Positions 27,443 through 35,521 of a stretch of 64,000 nt of DNA are shown here, piece after piece. A program made the translations under genes and the position numbers. The notes under the pieces are model-generated. The model searched no databases. It was not told the DNA's origin and worked only from the letters and a program-made list of their open reading frames with translations. The stretch is from Microbacterium hydrothermale. Its GTDB lineage: Bacteria; Actinomycetota; Actinomycetes; Actinomycetales; Microbacteriaceae. Within the stretch, counting starts at the first letter, position 1. Each line of letters starts with the position of its first letter. The stretch is taken from NCBI RefSeq assembly GCF_004854025.1, contig NZ_STGM01000004.1:124001-188000 (forward strand), written 5' to 3'.

Positions 27443-28576
27443 TCAGTCGAAGAACGCCGCCGCCGCTCGTCCCTCGTACACCACGTCGTCGAGATCGTCG
27501 CCGATGACGTTGACGTGCCCGACCTTGCGGCCCGGGCGCGGCGCCTTGCCGTACGTGTGGATCTTCGCCGACGGGTGGGCGGCCATCGCGCCGGCGAAGC
27601 GCTCCTCGAGGGTCCCCTCGGCGGGGCCGCCCAGCACGTTGATCATCACGGTCCACGGCGCCACGGCGTCCGTCGCCCCCAGCGGCAGGTCGAGCACCGC
27701 GCGCAGGTGCTGCTCGAACTGGCTGGTGACCGCGCCGTCCTGCGTCCAATGCCCGCTGTTGTGCGGGCGCATGGCGAGCTCGTTGATGAGGATCCGCTCG
27801 TCGGTGGTCTCGAACAGCTCGACGGCGAGCATGCCCGTCACCCCGAGGCCCTCGGCGACCGCGACGCCGATCTCGGCCGCGACGCGCTGCACGCGCTGGT
27901 CGGCGCGCGGGGCCGGGGCGACGACCTCGGCGCACACCCCGCCGCGCTGCACGGTCTCGACCACCGGGTAGGCGCGCACCTCGCCCGAGGGGCGACGGGC
28001 GACCTGCTGCGCGAGTTCGCGTGTGAAGTCGACGAGCTCCTCGACGAGGAGCGATCCGCCGTTGGCGTCCTCGGCGAGGGCGGCGAACCAGTCGTCGGCC
28101 TCGGTCGCCGACGACACGACGCGCACGCCCTTGCCGTCGTATCCCCCGCGCGGCGTCTTCACGACCGCCCGACCGCCGTGGGCGTCGAGGAAGTCCTGCA
28201 GCTGCGCCGCGTCGGCCACGGCGGCCCAGTCGGGCTGCGGCAGCCCGAGCTCGGCCATGCGCGCGCGCATCACGAGCTTGTCCTGCGCGACGCCGAGGGG
28301 CGCGGGGCCGGGGTGCACGGCGACACCTTCGGCGACGAGGGCGGCGAGCACGTCCTGGGGGACGTGCTCGTGGTCGAAGGTGATGACGTCCACGTCGCGG
28401 GCGAAGGCGAGCACAGTCTCCGCGTCGCGGTAGTCGCCGACGGCGGTCGCGGCCAGTGCGGCCGACATGCCCTCGTCCTCGGCGAGGACGCGGATCTCGA
28501 CGCCCAGCTCCACCGCGGGGGCGATCATCATCCGCGCCAGCTGTCCGCCACCGACCACTCCGACTCGCAGCGCCAT
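27443..28576 (-). CDS. purK: 5-(carboxyamino)imidazole ribonucleotide synthase
   Basis: A 377-residue ATP-grasp enzyme that carboxylates AIR with bicarbonate. It opens with LRVGVVGGGQLARMM; the ATP-grasp loop is KTPRGGYDGKGV, and the Mg-binding region ends in INELAMRPHNSGHWTQD, all typical of PurK. ATG 28576 has GGAAGGAG four bases upstream. An in-frame ATG at 28600 lacks such a site. It is followed at 71 bp by purE, which uses the product. Confidence 0.95.
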   Translation of the reverse strand: MALRVGVVGGGQLARMMIAPAVELGVEIRVLAEDEGMSAALAATAVGDYRDAETVLAFARDVDVITFDHEHVPQDVLAALVAEGVAVHPGPAPLGVAQDKLVMRARMAELGLPQPDWAAVADAAQLQDFLDAHGGRAVVKTPRGGYDGKGVRVVSSATEADDWFAALAEDANGGSLLVEELVDFTRELAQQVARRPSGEVRAYPVVETVQRGGVCAEVVAPAPRADQRVQRVAAEIGVAVAEGLGVTGMLAVELFETTDERILINELAMRPHNSGHWTQDGAVTSQFEQHLRAVLDLPLGATDAVAPWTVMINVLGGPAEGTLEERFAGAMAAHPSAKIHTYGKAPRPGRKVGHVNVIGDDLDDVVYEGRAAAAFFD

Positions 28577-28708
28577 GCCGCTCCTTCCGTCGGCATCCAT
28601 TCTGTCGGGGCGCCGGCGCCGGCGCGAGCCGGGGTGCGGGCCCGCCCCGCGCGTGCACGAGCCGGAGGGGGCCCGACGAGAGGACACAACGCAGGAGATG
28701 CGCGGGCG

Positions 28709-28725
28709 CGGCCCCTGCGGGGCCG
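28709..28725 (-). terminator. short GC hairpin downstream of the bPH2 gene
   Basis: Seven-base arms at 28709-28715 and 28719-28725 flank TGC, about 90 bp after the bPH2 stop. No T-run; weak candidate. Confidence 0.3.
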
Positions 28726-28814
28726 TCACCGAGGCCGCGGGAGCGCGCACCCCCTGCGTCGGGGCGTCAGGGGCGGCGCGCCACAACCCGGGTCGAGCGG
28801 GTCGGCGCTGCGGG

Positions 28815-29369
28815 TCAGAGCCCGACCGAACCCGAGCCGAAGGTCTGCGAGTCGCGGTGCGCGAGGATCTGGTTGACCTCGACCTGGTCGACGAGGGTCT
28901 CGTGCACGAGCACGGCGTGCGGGATGTTCTTCATCCGCAGCGGCGGTTCGACGCCGTTCGACAACGACAGGGTGCCGGCCCCCCACAGGCGCTGCAGCAG
29001 TCCGCGACGCATCTGGATCGCGTAGCCGCGCACGTGGGAGATCTCGCGCTGCGTCGAGCCGAACGGACCGGAACGCTCGATCACGCGCCGCGTGGTGATG
29101 GTCCAGGTGTGCGACAGCCACGCGAAGAAAGGGATGACGACCAGCAGCAGCACGAGGACCGCCGCTGCCGTCAGCAGCATCCAGTTCTCGAACGGTGCGG
29201 GGAGGTTGTCGTAGAAGTACGTCGTCGCCCCGGCGACCCCGATCAGCACGAGCGCCGACCAGAACAGCCCTCGCGCGTGCGCCCGCAAGCGGGCGATCCT
29301 CAGCTCGGGCGCGTTCGTCCCCGGCGCCGGCATGCGCGGGCGCCCGATCGAGCTCGACGGCTGGGTCAC
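28815..29369 (-). CDS. bacterial PH (bPH2) domain membrane protein
   Basis: A 184-residue protein with two adjacent helices (about 35-55 and 65-88) followed by a single bPH2 domain; TWTITTRRVIERSGPFGSTQREISHVRGY is the usual core of that fold. Function in the family is unclear; related YdbS/YdbT proteins are linked to membrane stress and bacteriocin resistance. GTG 29369 is placed by a CACAAT hexamer six bases upstream. Between birA and purK in this orientation, it shows no obvious functional link to either. Confidence 0.82.
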   Translation of the reverse strand: MTQPSSSIGRPRMPAPGTNAPELRIARLRAHARGLFWSALVLIGVAGATTYFYDNLPAPFENWMLLTAAAVLVLLLVVIPFFAWLSHTWTITTRRVIERSGPFGSTQREISHVRGYAIQMRRGLLQRLWGAGTLSLSNGVEPPLRMKNIPHAVLVHETLVDQVEVNQILAHRDSQTFGSGSVGL

Positions 29370-29381
29370 CCTCTCATTGTG
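29367..29381 (-). promoter_or_regulatory. -10 hexamer of the bPH2 gene
   Basis: CACAAT on the minus strand, six bases (GAGAGG), then GTG 29369. The hexamer departs from TANNNT at its first base. Confidence 0.4.
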
Positions 29382-29429
29382 CGCCGTCGGAGGCCTCGAT
29401 CCCGGCGCACACGCGGGACGCGGGGGCGC

Positions 29430-30212
29430 TCAGCGCACGTGCACGACGTCGCCCGCGGCGACGACCGTCTCGATCGTGCCCGCCGTGACGACGAGGCGAC
29501 CGTCGTCGTCGAGACGCTCAGCACGCCCCTGGAGCGTCGTCCCGTCGGGCAGCGAGACCGTCACGTCGCGCCCGACGGTGGCGCAGAGCTTCTCGATGTC
29601 GCGGTGCACCCGGTCCGCCCCACCGGAGGCGAGGGCGGCGAGGGTGTCGCGCAGGTGACCGAGATAGTCGGCCATGAGGCGGTCGTCGTCGCATTCCGCA
29701 CCGATGGCCTGGAACGAGGTCGCGGTGGTCACCGGCAGGTCGGCCCGGCTCATCCGCGTGTTCACGCCCGCCCCCACCACCACGGTGTCGAAGGTGCCCG
29801 GCACCGCTTCGGCCAGGATGCCGCAGATCTTGGCGCCGTCGACGAGCACGTCGTTCGGCCACTTCAGGTCGGCCGTGCCGCCGTGACCGGTCAGTTGCGC
29901 GCGGACGGCGCGCGTCATCGCCGCTCCGGCCGCGAGGGGGATCCATCCCCGCAGCGCCATCGGGATGCCGGAGGCGTCGACCACGACCGACACCGCGAGC
30001 GCGGTTCCCGCCGGCGCCGTCCAGGAGCGGTCCAGGCGCCCGCGACCGGCGCGCTGGTCGTCGGTGACGAGAAGCGACAGGTGCGGCCAGCCGGCGGGGT
30101 CGGCGGCGACGGCGGCGACGACGTCGGCGTTGGTCGAGTCGGTGGTCGCGACCACCTGCACGCGAGGGCTGACGTCGGCGGTGCGGGGGTATCCGGACGC
30201 GGGGATCGGCAT
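29430..30212 (-). CDS. birA: biotin-[acetyl-CoA-carboxylase] ligase
   Basis: A 260-residue class I biotin protein ligase; there is no N-terminal helix-turn-helix, so it is not a biotin repressor. The biotinyl-AMP loop GRGRLDRSW, the KWPNDV motif and the small C-terminal SH3-like domain (TLQGRAERLDDDGRLVV) are in place. It attaches biotin to the carboxylase alpha subunit encoded at 37638-39404. ATG 30212 is preferred over GTG 30218 because the TAAGGT hexamer is six bases upstream of the ATG. It is divergent from the beta subunit gene across 148 bp. Confidence 0.94.
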   Translation of the reverse strand: MPIPASGYPRTADVSPRVQVVATTDSTNADVVAAVAADPAGWPHLSLLVTDDQRAGRGRLDRSWTAPAGTALAVSVVVDASGIPMALRGWIPLAAGAAMTRAVRAQLTGHGGTADLKWPNDVLVDGAKICGILAEAVPGTFDTVVVGAGVNTRMSRADLPVTTATSFQAIGAECDDDRLMADYLGHLRDTLAALASGGADRVHRDIEKLCATVGRDVTVSLPDGTTLQGRAERLDDDGRLVVTAGTIETVVAAGDVVHVR

Positions 30213-30224
30213 GTCCACACCTTA
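30210..30224 (-). promoter_or_regulatory. -10 hexamer of birA
   Basis: TAAGGT at 30219-30224 (minus strand), six bases (GTGGAC), then ATG 30212. GTG 30218 lies inside the spacer and is therefore unlikely to be the start. Confidence 0.55.
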
Positions 30225-30347
30225 GGGAACGAGCGTCGCGTCGGCATCCGGTTGCGCGCGCGGATCGAGACGGGGGCTGGCCGGATGCCACAGCGCGAGG
30301 TCGATTCGCTTGTGCGCACCCTCCAACGCCGGTGCCGGTGCGGTCGC

Positions 30348-30363
30348 TAGGGTGGAAAGCGTG
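30348..30363 (+). promoter_or_regulatory. -10 hexamer of the carboxylase beta-epsilon operon
   Basis: TAGGGT at 30348-30353, seven bases (GGAAAGC), then GTG 30361. Confidence 0.55.
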
Positions 30364-31950
30364 ACCGACCAGCCCGATCTCTTCACCACCGCCGGCAAGA
30401 TCGCGGACCTGCGCAGCAGGTTCCAGGAGGCGGTCGTCGATGCCGAAGCCGCCGCGCAGCAGAAGCAGCACGCGAAGGGCAAGCTCACCGCCCGCGAGCG
30501 CCTCGAGATGCTGGTCGATCCGGGCTCGTTCGTCGAGCTCGACGAGTACGTGCGCCACCGCACCACGGCCTTCGGCATGGACAAGTCCCGCCCCTACGGC
30601 GACTCCGTCGTCACGGGCACCGGAACCATCCACGGCCGCACCGTCGCCGTCTACGCGCAGGACTTCTCGACCTTCGGCGGGTCGCTCGGCGAGGTCGCCG
30701 GCGACAAGATCATCAAGGTGATGGAACTCGCTCTGCGCAGCGGCATCCCGATCATCGGCATCCTGGACTCCGGCGGCGCGCGCATCCAGGAGGGGGTCGT
30801 CGCCCTCGGCAAGTACGGCGAGATCTTCCGCCTCAACACGGCGGCCTCGGGCGTCATCCCGCAGATCTCGATCATCATGGGACCCGCCGCTGGCGGCGCG
30901 GTGTACTCCCCCGCCCTCACCGACTTCGTGATCATGGTCGACAAGACCAGCCAGATGTTCGTCACCGGCCCCGACGTCATCAAGACCGTCACCGGCGAGG
31001 ACGTCGGCATGGAGGAGCTCGGCGGCGCGCTCACGCACAACACCCGCTCCGGTGTGGCGCACTACCTCGCCGACGACGAGGACGACGCGATCGACTACGC
31101 GCGCGGCCTGATCGGCTACCTGCCCGACAACAACCTCGCCGAGATCCCGGTCTACGACACCCCGTTCGAGTTCGAGACGACGGATGCCGACCGCTCGCTG
31201 AACACGATCATCCCCGACTCCCCGAATCAGCCGTACGACATCCACACGGTCATCGACGGGATCGTCGACGCCGGCGACTTCCTCGAGGTTCAGCCGCTGT
31301 TCGCGCCGAACATCGTGATCGGCTTCGGCCGCATCGAGGGGCGCACGGTCGGCATCATCGCGAACCAGCCCTCGCAGATGGCGGGGACGCTCAACATCGA
31401 CGCCGGAGAGAAGGCCAGCCGCTTCGTGCGCTTCTGCGACGCGTTCTCGGTGCCGATCGTGACCCTCGTCGACGTGCCCGGCTACCTGCCCGGCACCGAC
31501 CAGGAGTGGACCGGCGTCATCCGCCGCGGCGCCAAGCTCCTCTACGCCTACGCCGAGGCGACGGTGCCCCTGGTCACCGTGATCCTGCGCAAGGCCTACG
31601 GCGGGGCCTACATCGTCATGGGCTCCAAGCAGCTCGGCGCCGACATCAACCTCGCCTGGCCCACCGCCGAGATCGCCGTCATGGGCGGCCAGGGCGCGGT
31701 GAACATCCTGTACCGCGGCGAGATCAAGCGCGCCGAGGAAGCCGGCGAAGACGTCGCCGCCGTGCGCACGCGCCTCGCGAACGAGTACACGTACAACGTG
31801 GCATCCCCGTTCCTCGCGGCCGAGCGCGGAGAGCTCGACGGCATCATCGAGCCGGCGCAGACGCGCGTCTCGATCGCCAAGGCCCTGCGCGCGCTGCGAA
31901 ACAAGCGTGCGAGCCTGCCGGCCAAGAAGCACGGGAACATCCCGCTGTGA
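30361..31950 (+). CDS. acyl-CoA carboxylase beta (carboxyltransferase) subunit
   Basis: A 529-residue carboxyltransferase that moves the carboxyl group from carboxybiotin to an acyl-CoA, giving malonyl- or methylmalonyl-CoA. The crotonase-fold oxyanion loops are visible: [10 protein letters not shown] with [13 protein letters not shown] in the N-domain and [10 protein letters not shown] with [13 protein letters not shown] in the C-domain. The residue before VMGSK is Ile. In Streptomyces PccB the equivalent position is Asp and in the acetyl-CoA enzyme it is Ile, so acetyl-CoA is the likelier substrate. GTG 30361 is fixed by the upstream hexamer. The stop overlaps the epsilon gene by 4 bp. Confidence 0.94.
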   Translation: MTDQPDLFTTAGKIADLRSRFQEAVVDAEAAAQQKQHAKGKLTARERLEMLVDPGSFVELDEYVRHRTTAFGMDKSRPYGDSVVTGTGTIHGRTVAVYAQDFSTFGGSLGEVAGDKIIKVMELALRSGIPIIGILDSGGARIQEGVVALGKYGEIFRLNTAASGVIPQISIIMGPAAGGAVYSPALTDFVIMVDKTSQMFVTGPDVIKTVTGEDVGMEELGGALTHNTRSGVAHYLADDEDDAIDYARGLIGYLPDNNLAEIPVYDTPFEFETTDADRSLNTIIPDSPNQPYDIHTVIDGIVDAGDFLEVQPLFAPNIVIGFGRIEGRTVGIIANQPSQMAGTLNIDAGEKASRFVRFCDAFSVPIVTLVDVPGYLPGTDQEWTGVIRRGAKLLYAYAEATVPLVTVILRKAYGGAYIVMGSKQLGADINLAWPTAEIAVMGGQGAVNILYRGEIKRAEEAGEDVAAVRTRLANEYTYNVASPFLAAERGELDGIIEPAQTRVSIAKALRALRNKRASLPAKKHGNIPL

Positions 31951-32183
31951 GCGACGCGACCGGCGCCACCGGCCTCCCGCCCGTCGTGGCGGAGGTCGTG
32001 CGCGGAACCCCCACCGAAGAGGAGCTCGCCGCGGCGATCGTCGTTGTCGGCGAGGCGTACGTGCGCGAGGTCGCCGATGCCACGGCTCCCGACGACGCCC
32101 CGCGCTCGCGCTGGGAGCTGTCGGCGCGCGGCCTGCGCACGCCGCTGAACCGCGCCGCGGGGTGGAACGGCTTCACCGGCTGA
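31947..32183 (+). CDS. acyl-CoA carboxylase epsilon subunit
   Basis: A 78-residue protein with the short actinobacterial epsilon-subunit pattern: an N-terminal [23 protein letters not shown] segment and a C-terminal [14 protein letters not shown] followed by an aromatic tail. In Streptomyces and mycobacteria this subunit binds the beta core and raises activity. It starts with GTG within the beta-subunit stop (GTGA). The frame is open further upstream only as a shadow of the beta gene. Confidence 0.88.
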   Translation: MSDATGATGLPPVVAEVVRGTPTEEELAAAIVVVGEAYVREVADATAPDDAPRSRWELSARGLRTPLNRAAGWNGFTG

Positions 32184-32486
32184 CCGCTCGGACGGGAAGT
32201 GTCCCCCGAAATACCTACAGACGCGGGGGAACGCCTCGCGAATACTGGAGGAGCTGGAACGCATCATGCGTTCGGTCGGACCGCTCCTTCGAGCCGGATT
32301 CGACCGCACGAACGGTTTTCGGGTAACCGTTCGTCCGGGTGGGGGGCAGGCGACATCGCCGCCCCTCACCCCTCACTCTCGGCAGCGTCGACGAATCCCC
32401 CCATCCGCGTCGGTCAGGCCGGCGGGTGAGGGGTGTGCCCTCCCGCTGTGACCCGCACGACGAGCGGTCGAGGCGGTGCAGTGCGG
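32184..32486. other. 303-bp non-coding region with several inverted repeats
   Basis: No credible gene. Visible structures: an imperfect long hairpin at about 32247-32289 whose core is a perfect 7-bp stem (32257-32263 with 32267-32273); a perfect 10-bp stem at 32308-32317/32325-32334; and 10-bp arms at 32367-32376 and 32426-32435. It separates the plus-strand epsilon gene from the convergent membrane-protein gene, so terminators for both strands are the simplest reading. Confidence 0.6.
32308..32334. terminator. perfect 10-bp stem, 7-base loop, probable bidirectional terminator
   Basis: ACGAACGGTT pairs with AACCGTTCGT around TTCGGGT, 125 bp after the epsilon stop and 153 bp beyond the convergent gene's stop. 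No T-run follows on either strand. Confidence 0.5.
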
Positions 32487-33527
32487 TCAGCGCGGGCGGC
32501 GGATCTCGCGCCAGAGATCGACCTCGTCGTCGTCGCCCCCGGCGCCCTCGCCCGGGGAGCGCCCGACGACGGTCACCGCGACCTCGTGATGCGGGGACGT
32601 GCGGATGATGACCCGCTGAGACACGGCGTCGCGCAGGACGGATGCCAACTCGGTGCGGATGGCGTCGAGGTCGGCGGGACGCAACCCCTCGAGGCCTCCC
32701 TCGTCGAACAGGCTGACCGCGGAACCGCGGCGACGCGCGGCCTCGATCTCGGTGCGCACCCCGTCGTCGAGCAGGCGGTTGCCGCGCAGTTCGTCGCGCA
32801 GGCTCGCCTCCGCCCGGCGAGCGGCCTCCTTGTCGGCCGCGCGCAGGTTGCCGCCGAACTCGATCGTGCGCGCGAGAATCGGCCCCGCCGCCTGCAGCGC
32901 GCGCTGCACGTGGAGACGGCGCTCGCGCTGCCTCCCGCTCTGCGACGCCTGCCACGCGGATGCCGCCTGCTGGAGCTCGGCGAGGCGTTCGGCGTCGCGC
33001 GCGGCACGGTCGAGGGCGATCGTGACCAACTGCGCCGCGGTCACCCACATGAGCGATCCGACCAGGCCGAGGCTCAGCGCCTGCAGCGGGCCCAGCCAGA
33101 AGGAGGTCGACAGCGTCAGCAACGCCATCCCCGTCCACGCGACGATGGGGCGCCGACGCACCATGACGATCGTCATGAGGGCGCCGATGCCCCCGATGAC
33201 CCAGGTCACGAAGGGCTGCGAGCGACCCGCCTCGGTGACGGCCAGGAAGGGGGCGTTCGGGACGACGACCGCGGCCAGGAGAGCGAGGGCGACGCCCCAC
33301 CCGGGGAGTTTGGCGGGAGAGGTCACGGGCGAGGCCTGGGCGGTCGTGCGCTCGCGCGCGCCGATGGCGAAGATCCAGAGCCACGTGACGGGGAGGTACA
33401 GCACCAGGGCCGCCACGATCAGCCAGCCGCGCTCGACCGTCTCGGGAGAGGTCCAGATGAGCCCGCGGGCCGCGAGGTAGGCGGTGAAGGCCAGTCCGAT
33501 GACCGACAGCACCGAGCGGACGGTCAC
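32487..33527 (-). CDS. membrane protein resembling a degenerate DesK-type sensor
   Basis: A 346-residue protein. About six helices fill residues 5-190. A cytoplasmic coiled-coil follows with many Arg, Glu and Ala residues, and a C-terminal segment (about 265-346) ends in VDLWREIRRPR. The order of the helical stretch and a final mixed alpha/beta part recalls a histidine kinase, but I see no phospho-accepting H-box and no N, G1 or G2 boxes. GTG 33527 overlaps the kinase stop by 4 bp. The overlap suggests it works with the two-component system. Family unknown. Confidence 0.7.
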   Translation of the reverse strand: MTVRSVLSVIGLAFTAYLAARGLIWTSPETVERGWLIVAALVLYLPVTWLWIFAIGARERTTAQASPVTSPAKLPGWGVALALLAAVVVPNAPFLAVTEAGRSQPFVTWVIGGIGALMTIVMVRRRPIVAWTGMALLTLSTSFWLGPLQALSLGLVGSLMWVTAAQLVTIALDRAARDAERLAELQQAASAWQASQSGRQRERRLHVQRALQAAGPILARTIEFGGNLRAADKEAARRAEASLRDELRGNRLLDDGVRTEIEAARRRGSAVSLFDEGGLEGLRPADLDAIRTELASVLRDAVSQRVIIRTSPHHEVAVTVVGRSPGEGAGGDDDEVDLWREIRRPR

Positions 33528-34792
33528 CAGCGGTCCCCGCTCTCCCACTCGAGGGTCACCGTCGTGCCGGCGGACGTCGACTCGATGTCGCTGCGTCCGC
33601 CGACGGCGGCGAGCCGCGCGTTGATCGACCCGCGGATGCCGAGGCGGTCGGCCGGGATGGCGGACACGTCGAAGCCGGGCCCGGTGTCGCGCACGCGCAC
33701 CGCCACGCCGCCGGGAGCGCTGTCGCCCGTCAGTTCGACCGTGAGGCCCTGCGCGTCGGCGTGCTGGACGGCGTTGGCGACGGCCTGCATCGCGGCGAGC
33801 ACGAGGGCGCGGGCCACGCGGCCCGGCACCCGAGGCGTGCCCTCCTCGACCGATCGCGTCACCGCCAGGTCGATGCCGAGCTCGCGGGCGGCGACCTCGA
33901 TGTCGTCGGCGAGGCGCAGGGCGGGGACCGGCTCGTCGCTGCCCTCGAGGGAGTCCTTCTCGGCGTTCGCCAGGCGCGTGAGCGCCTCGCGGGCCATGCT
34001 CACCGCCAGTGTGCGCTCGCGAGGACTCGACGCGCGTTCGGCCGCGAGGAGGGCGCCGAGCACGCTGTCGTGCATGAGGGCGGCCACCGCGACGCGCTCG
34101 TGCTCGGTCGCCGCCGTGGCGGCCGCCGAGGCGTAGCTCGAGACCGCGACGGCCCGCGCCTGGTCGACGTTGGCGGCGATCGAGCGGTACATCCAGCCGA
34201 GCGTCAGCAGGACGCTGCCGAGGATCAGGGCGAAGGTGACGTCGAGGATGACGGGGAGGACGAAGTCCGGGCGCCCTCCCGCCTGCAGCAGGCGCACGAC
34301 GCCGAACAGCAGCGGCGTGGCCACCGTCCAGACGATCTGCAACGGGAGCGGGAACGCGACGATGGTCGACACGGTGGCGACGTTGACGAGGTAGAAGATC
34401 CATGGGTTCTCGGTCGGCGTCGGCGCCGGTCCCCCGGCCGTCGCGATCGGCCACACCGCGAGGGCGAGCACGAACACGACCGCGAAGACGCCGGAGAACA
34501 ATCGCGCGAATCGCCCCACGCTGCACGCGATGATCATGGCGACGAGGGGGATGAACACCGCCAGCACGAGGGGGGTGTGCCATCCCGTGGCCTCGTCTCC
34601 GGGGCCGAACGCCGCGACGAAGGCCTGGGCGCCGAGCACAAGCGAGCCGGGCCCGACGATGAGGGTGATGACGCGCTCGATGCGCGTCTGGGTGAACGTC
34701 CCCTGGTCGGCCTGACTCTCGCGCGTGTGGGGGATGCGACCCCACGCCTCGTCGAGCACCGACCGGTCCGTCTCAGCCACGGCCGCTGTCAT
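33524..34792 (-). CDS. NarL/DesK-type sensor histidine kinase
   Basis: A 422-residue sensor kinase. Around six helices (about 45-205) form the membrane sensor. A short linker leads to the phospho-accepting VAVAALMHDSVLGALL segment (His near 241) of the HisKA_3 class. The ATP-binding domain has the N-box NAVQHA, DTGPGFD and GIRGSINARLAAVGG. ATG 34792 has AGGA eight bases upstream; ATG 34801 and GTG 34780 are alternatives. All of these starts lie in or next to the regulator's 3' end, so the genes are translationally coupled. The signal is unknown. Confidence 0.88.
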   Translation of the reverse strand: MTAAVAETDRSVLDEAWGRIPHTRESQADQGTFTQTRIERVITLIVGPGSLVLGAQAFVAAFGPGDEATGWHTPLVLAVFIPLVAMIIACSVGRFARLFSGVFAVVFVLALAVWPIATAGGPAPTPTENPWIFYLVNVATVSTIVAFPLPLQIVWTVATPLLFGVVRLLQAGGRPDFVLPVILDVTFALILGSVLLTLGWMYRSIAANVDQARAVAVSSYASAAATAATEHERVAVAALMHDSVLGALLAAERASSPRERTLAVSMAREALTRLANAEKDSLEGSDEPVPALRLADDIEVAARELGIDLAVTRSVEEGTPRVPGRVARALVLAAMQAVANAVQHADAQGLTVELTGDSAPGGVAVRVRDTGPGFDVSAIPADRLGIRGSINARLAAVGGRSDIESTSAGTTVTLEWESGDRW

Positions 34793-35438
34793 CTGGCGCA
34801 TCCTGCAGGATGCCGTCTTCCATCGCGCGTCGCAACAGATCGACCTTGGTGGGCGCCGGTCGCCCCACCTCGACGTACTTCACCCGCACCCGGGTGATGT
34901 TCTCCTTCGCCGTGGAGTAGGCGACGCCGAGTCTCTCGGCCACGGCCTTCAGCGGCAGACCCGCCGCGTACAGGCGCAGCACCTCGCGCTCGCGCGCCGA
35001 GAGCTGCGCGTCGGCGAAGTCGCGGTCGCCCTCGACGGCGCTGGCCCACTCGACGTTGTCGAGCAGCTCGCCGCGCGCGACCGTGCGGATGGCACCCAGC
35101 ACCTCGTGCGTGGGCGACGACTTGCTGACGATGCCCGCGGCGCCCGCGGCGAGCGCCTCGCGCACGGCGCCCGCGCGGTCGGCGACGCTGTGGATGATCA
35201 CGCTCGAGCCGTCGCGCACGACGCGGTCGACGTTCTCGGAGACCGTCGTGCCGTCGCCGAGGGTGAGATCGAGCACGACGACGTCGGCCGGCGTCTCGGC
35301 CGCGCCCTGCCGCCAACTCAGGTAGGCCGCCACGTTCGCGCCGGAGAAGACGACCTGCGTGGCCTCGGTGCGCGCCAGGGCGGCCTCCAGCCCGAGCCGG
35401 ACCGACTCGTGGTCATCGATGAGGGCGACGCGCGTCAT
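34773..35438 (-). CDS. NarL/LuxR-family response regulator
   Basis: A 221-residue regulator. The receiver domain has the acidic pair DD at 8-9, phospho-acceptor Asp57 in VVVLDLTL and Lys106 in GIVSKSSP. A LuxR-type helix-turn-helix follows (LSAREREVLRLYAAG, then AERLGVAYSTAKENITRV). It would be phosphorylated by the kinase encoded directly downstream. It is the first gene of a three-gene operon with its own promoter hexamer. Targets cannot be inferred. Confidence 0.92.
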   Translation of the reverse strand: MTRVALIDDHESVRLGLEAALARTEATQVVFSGANVAAYLSWRQGAAETPADVVVLDLTLGDGTTVSENVDRVVRDGSSVIIHSVADRAGAVREALAAGAAGIVSKSSPTHEVLGAIRTVARGELLDNVEWASAVEGDRDFADAQLSAREREVLRLYAAGLPLKAVAERLGVAYSTAKENITRVRVKYVEVGRPAPTKVDLLRRAMEDGILQDAPDDSGRG

Positions 35439-35450
35439 CCTGTCATCGTA
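35436..35450 (-). promoter_or_regulatory. -10 hexamer of the two-component operon
   Basis: TACGAT (35445-35450, minus strand), six bases (GACAGG), then ATG 35438. Confidence 0.55.
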
Positions 35451-35521
35451 TCGGCGCGGCCCCCGCCGCGCCGGAGGACATCTGCGACGCGGCGCGTCCC
35501 GCCCGCCCTCCTCCCCGGAGA

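Noticed and set aside
29518..31932. 804-codon minus-strand frame over birA and the carboxylase beta gene
   Set aside because: It overlaps clearly real genes on both strands and its composition is that of a shadow frame.
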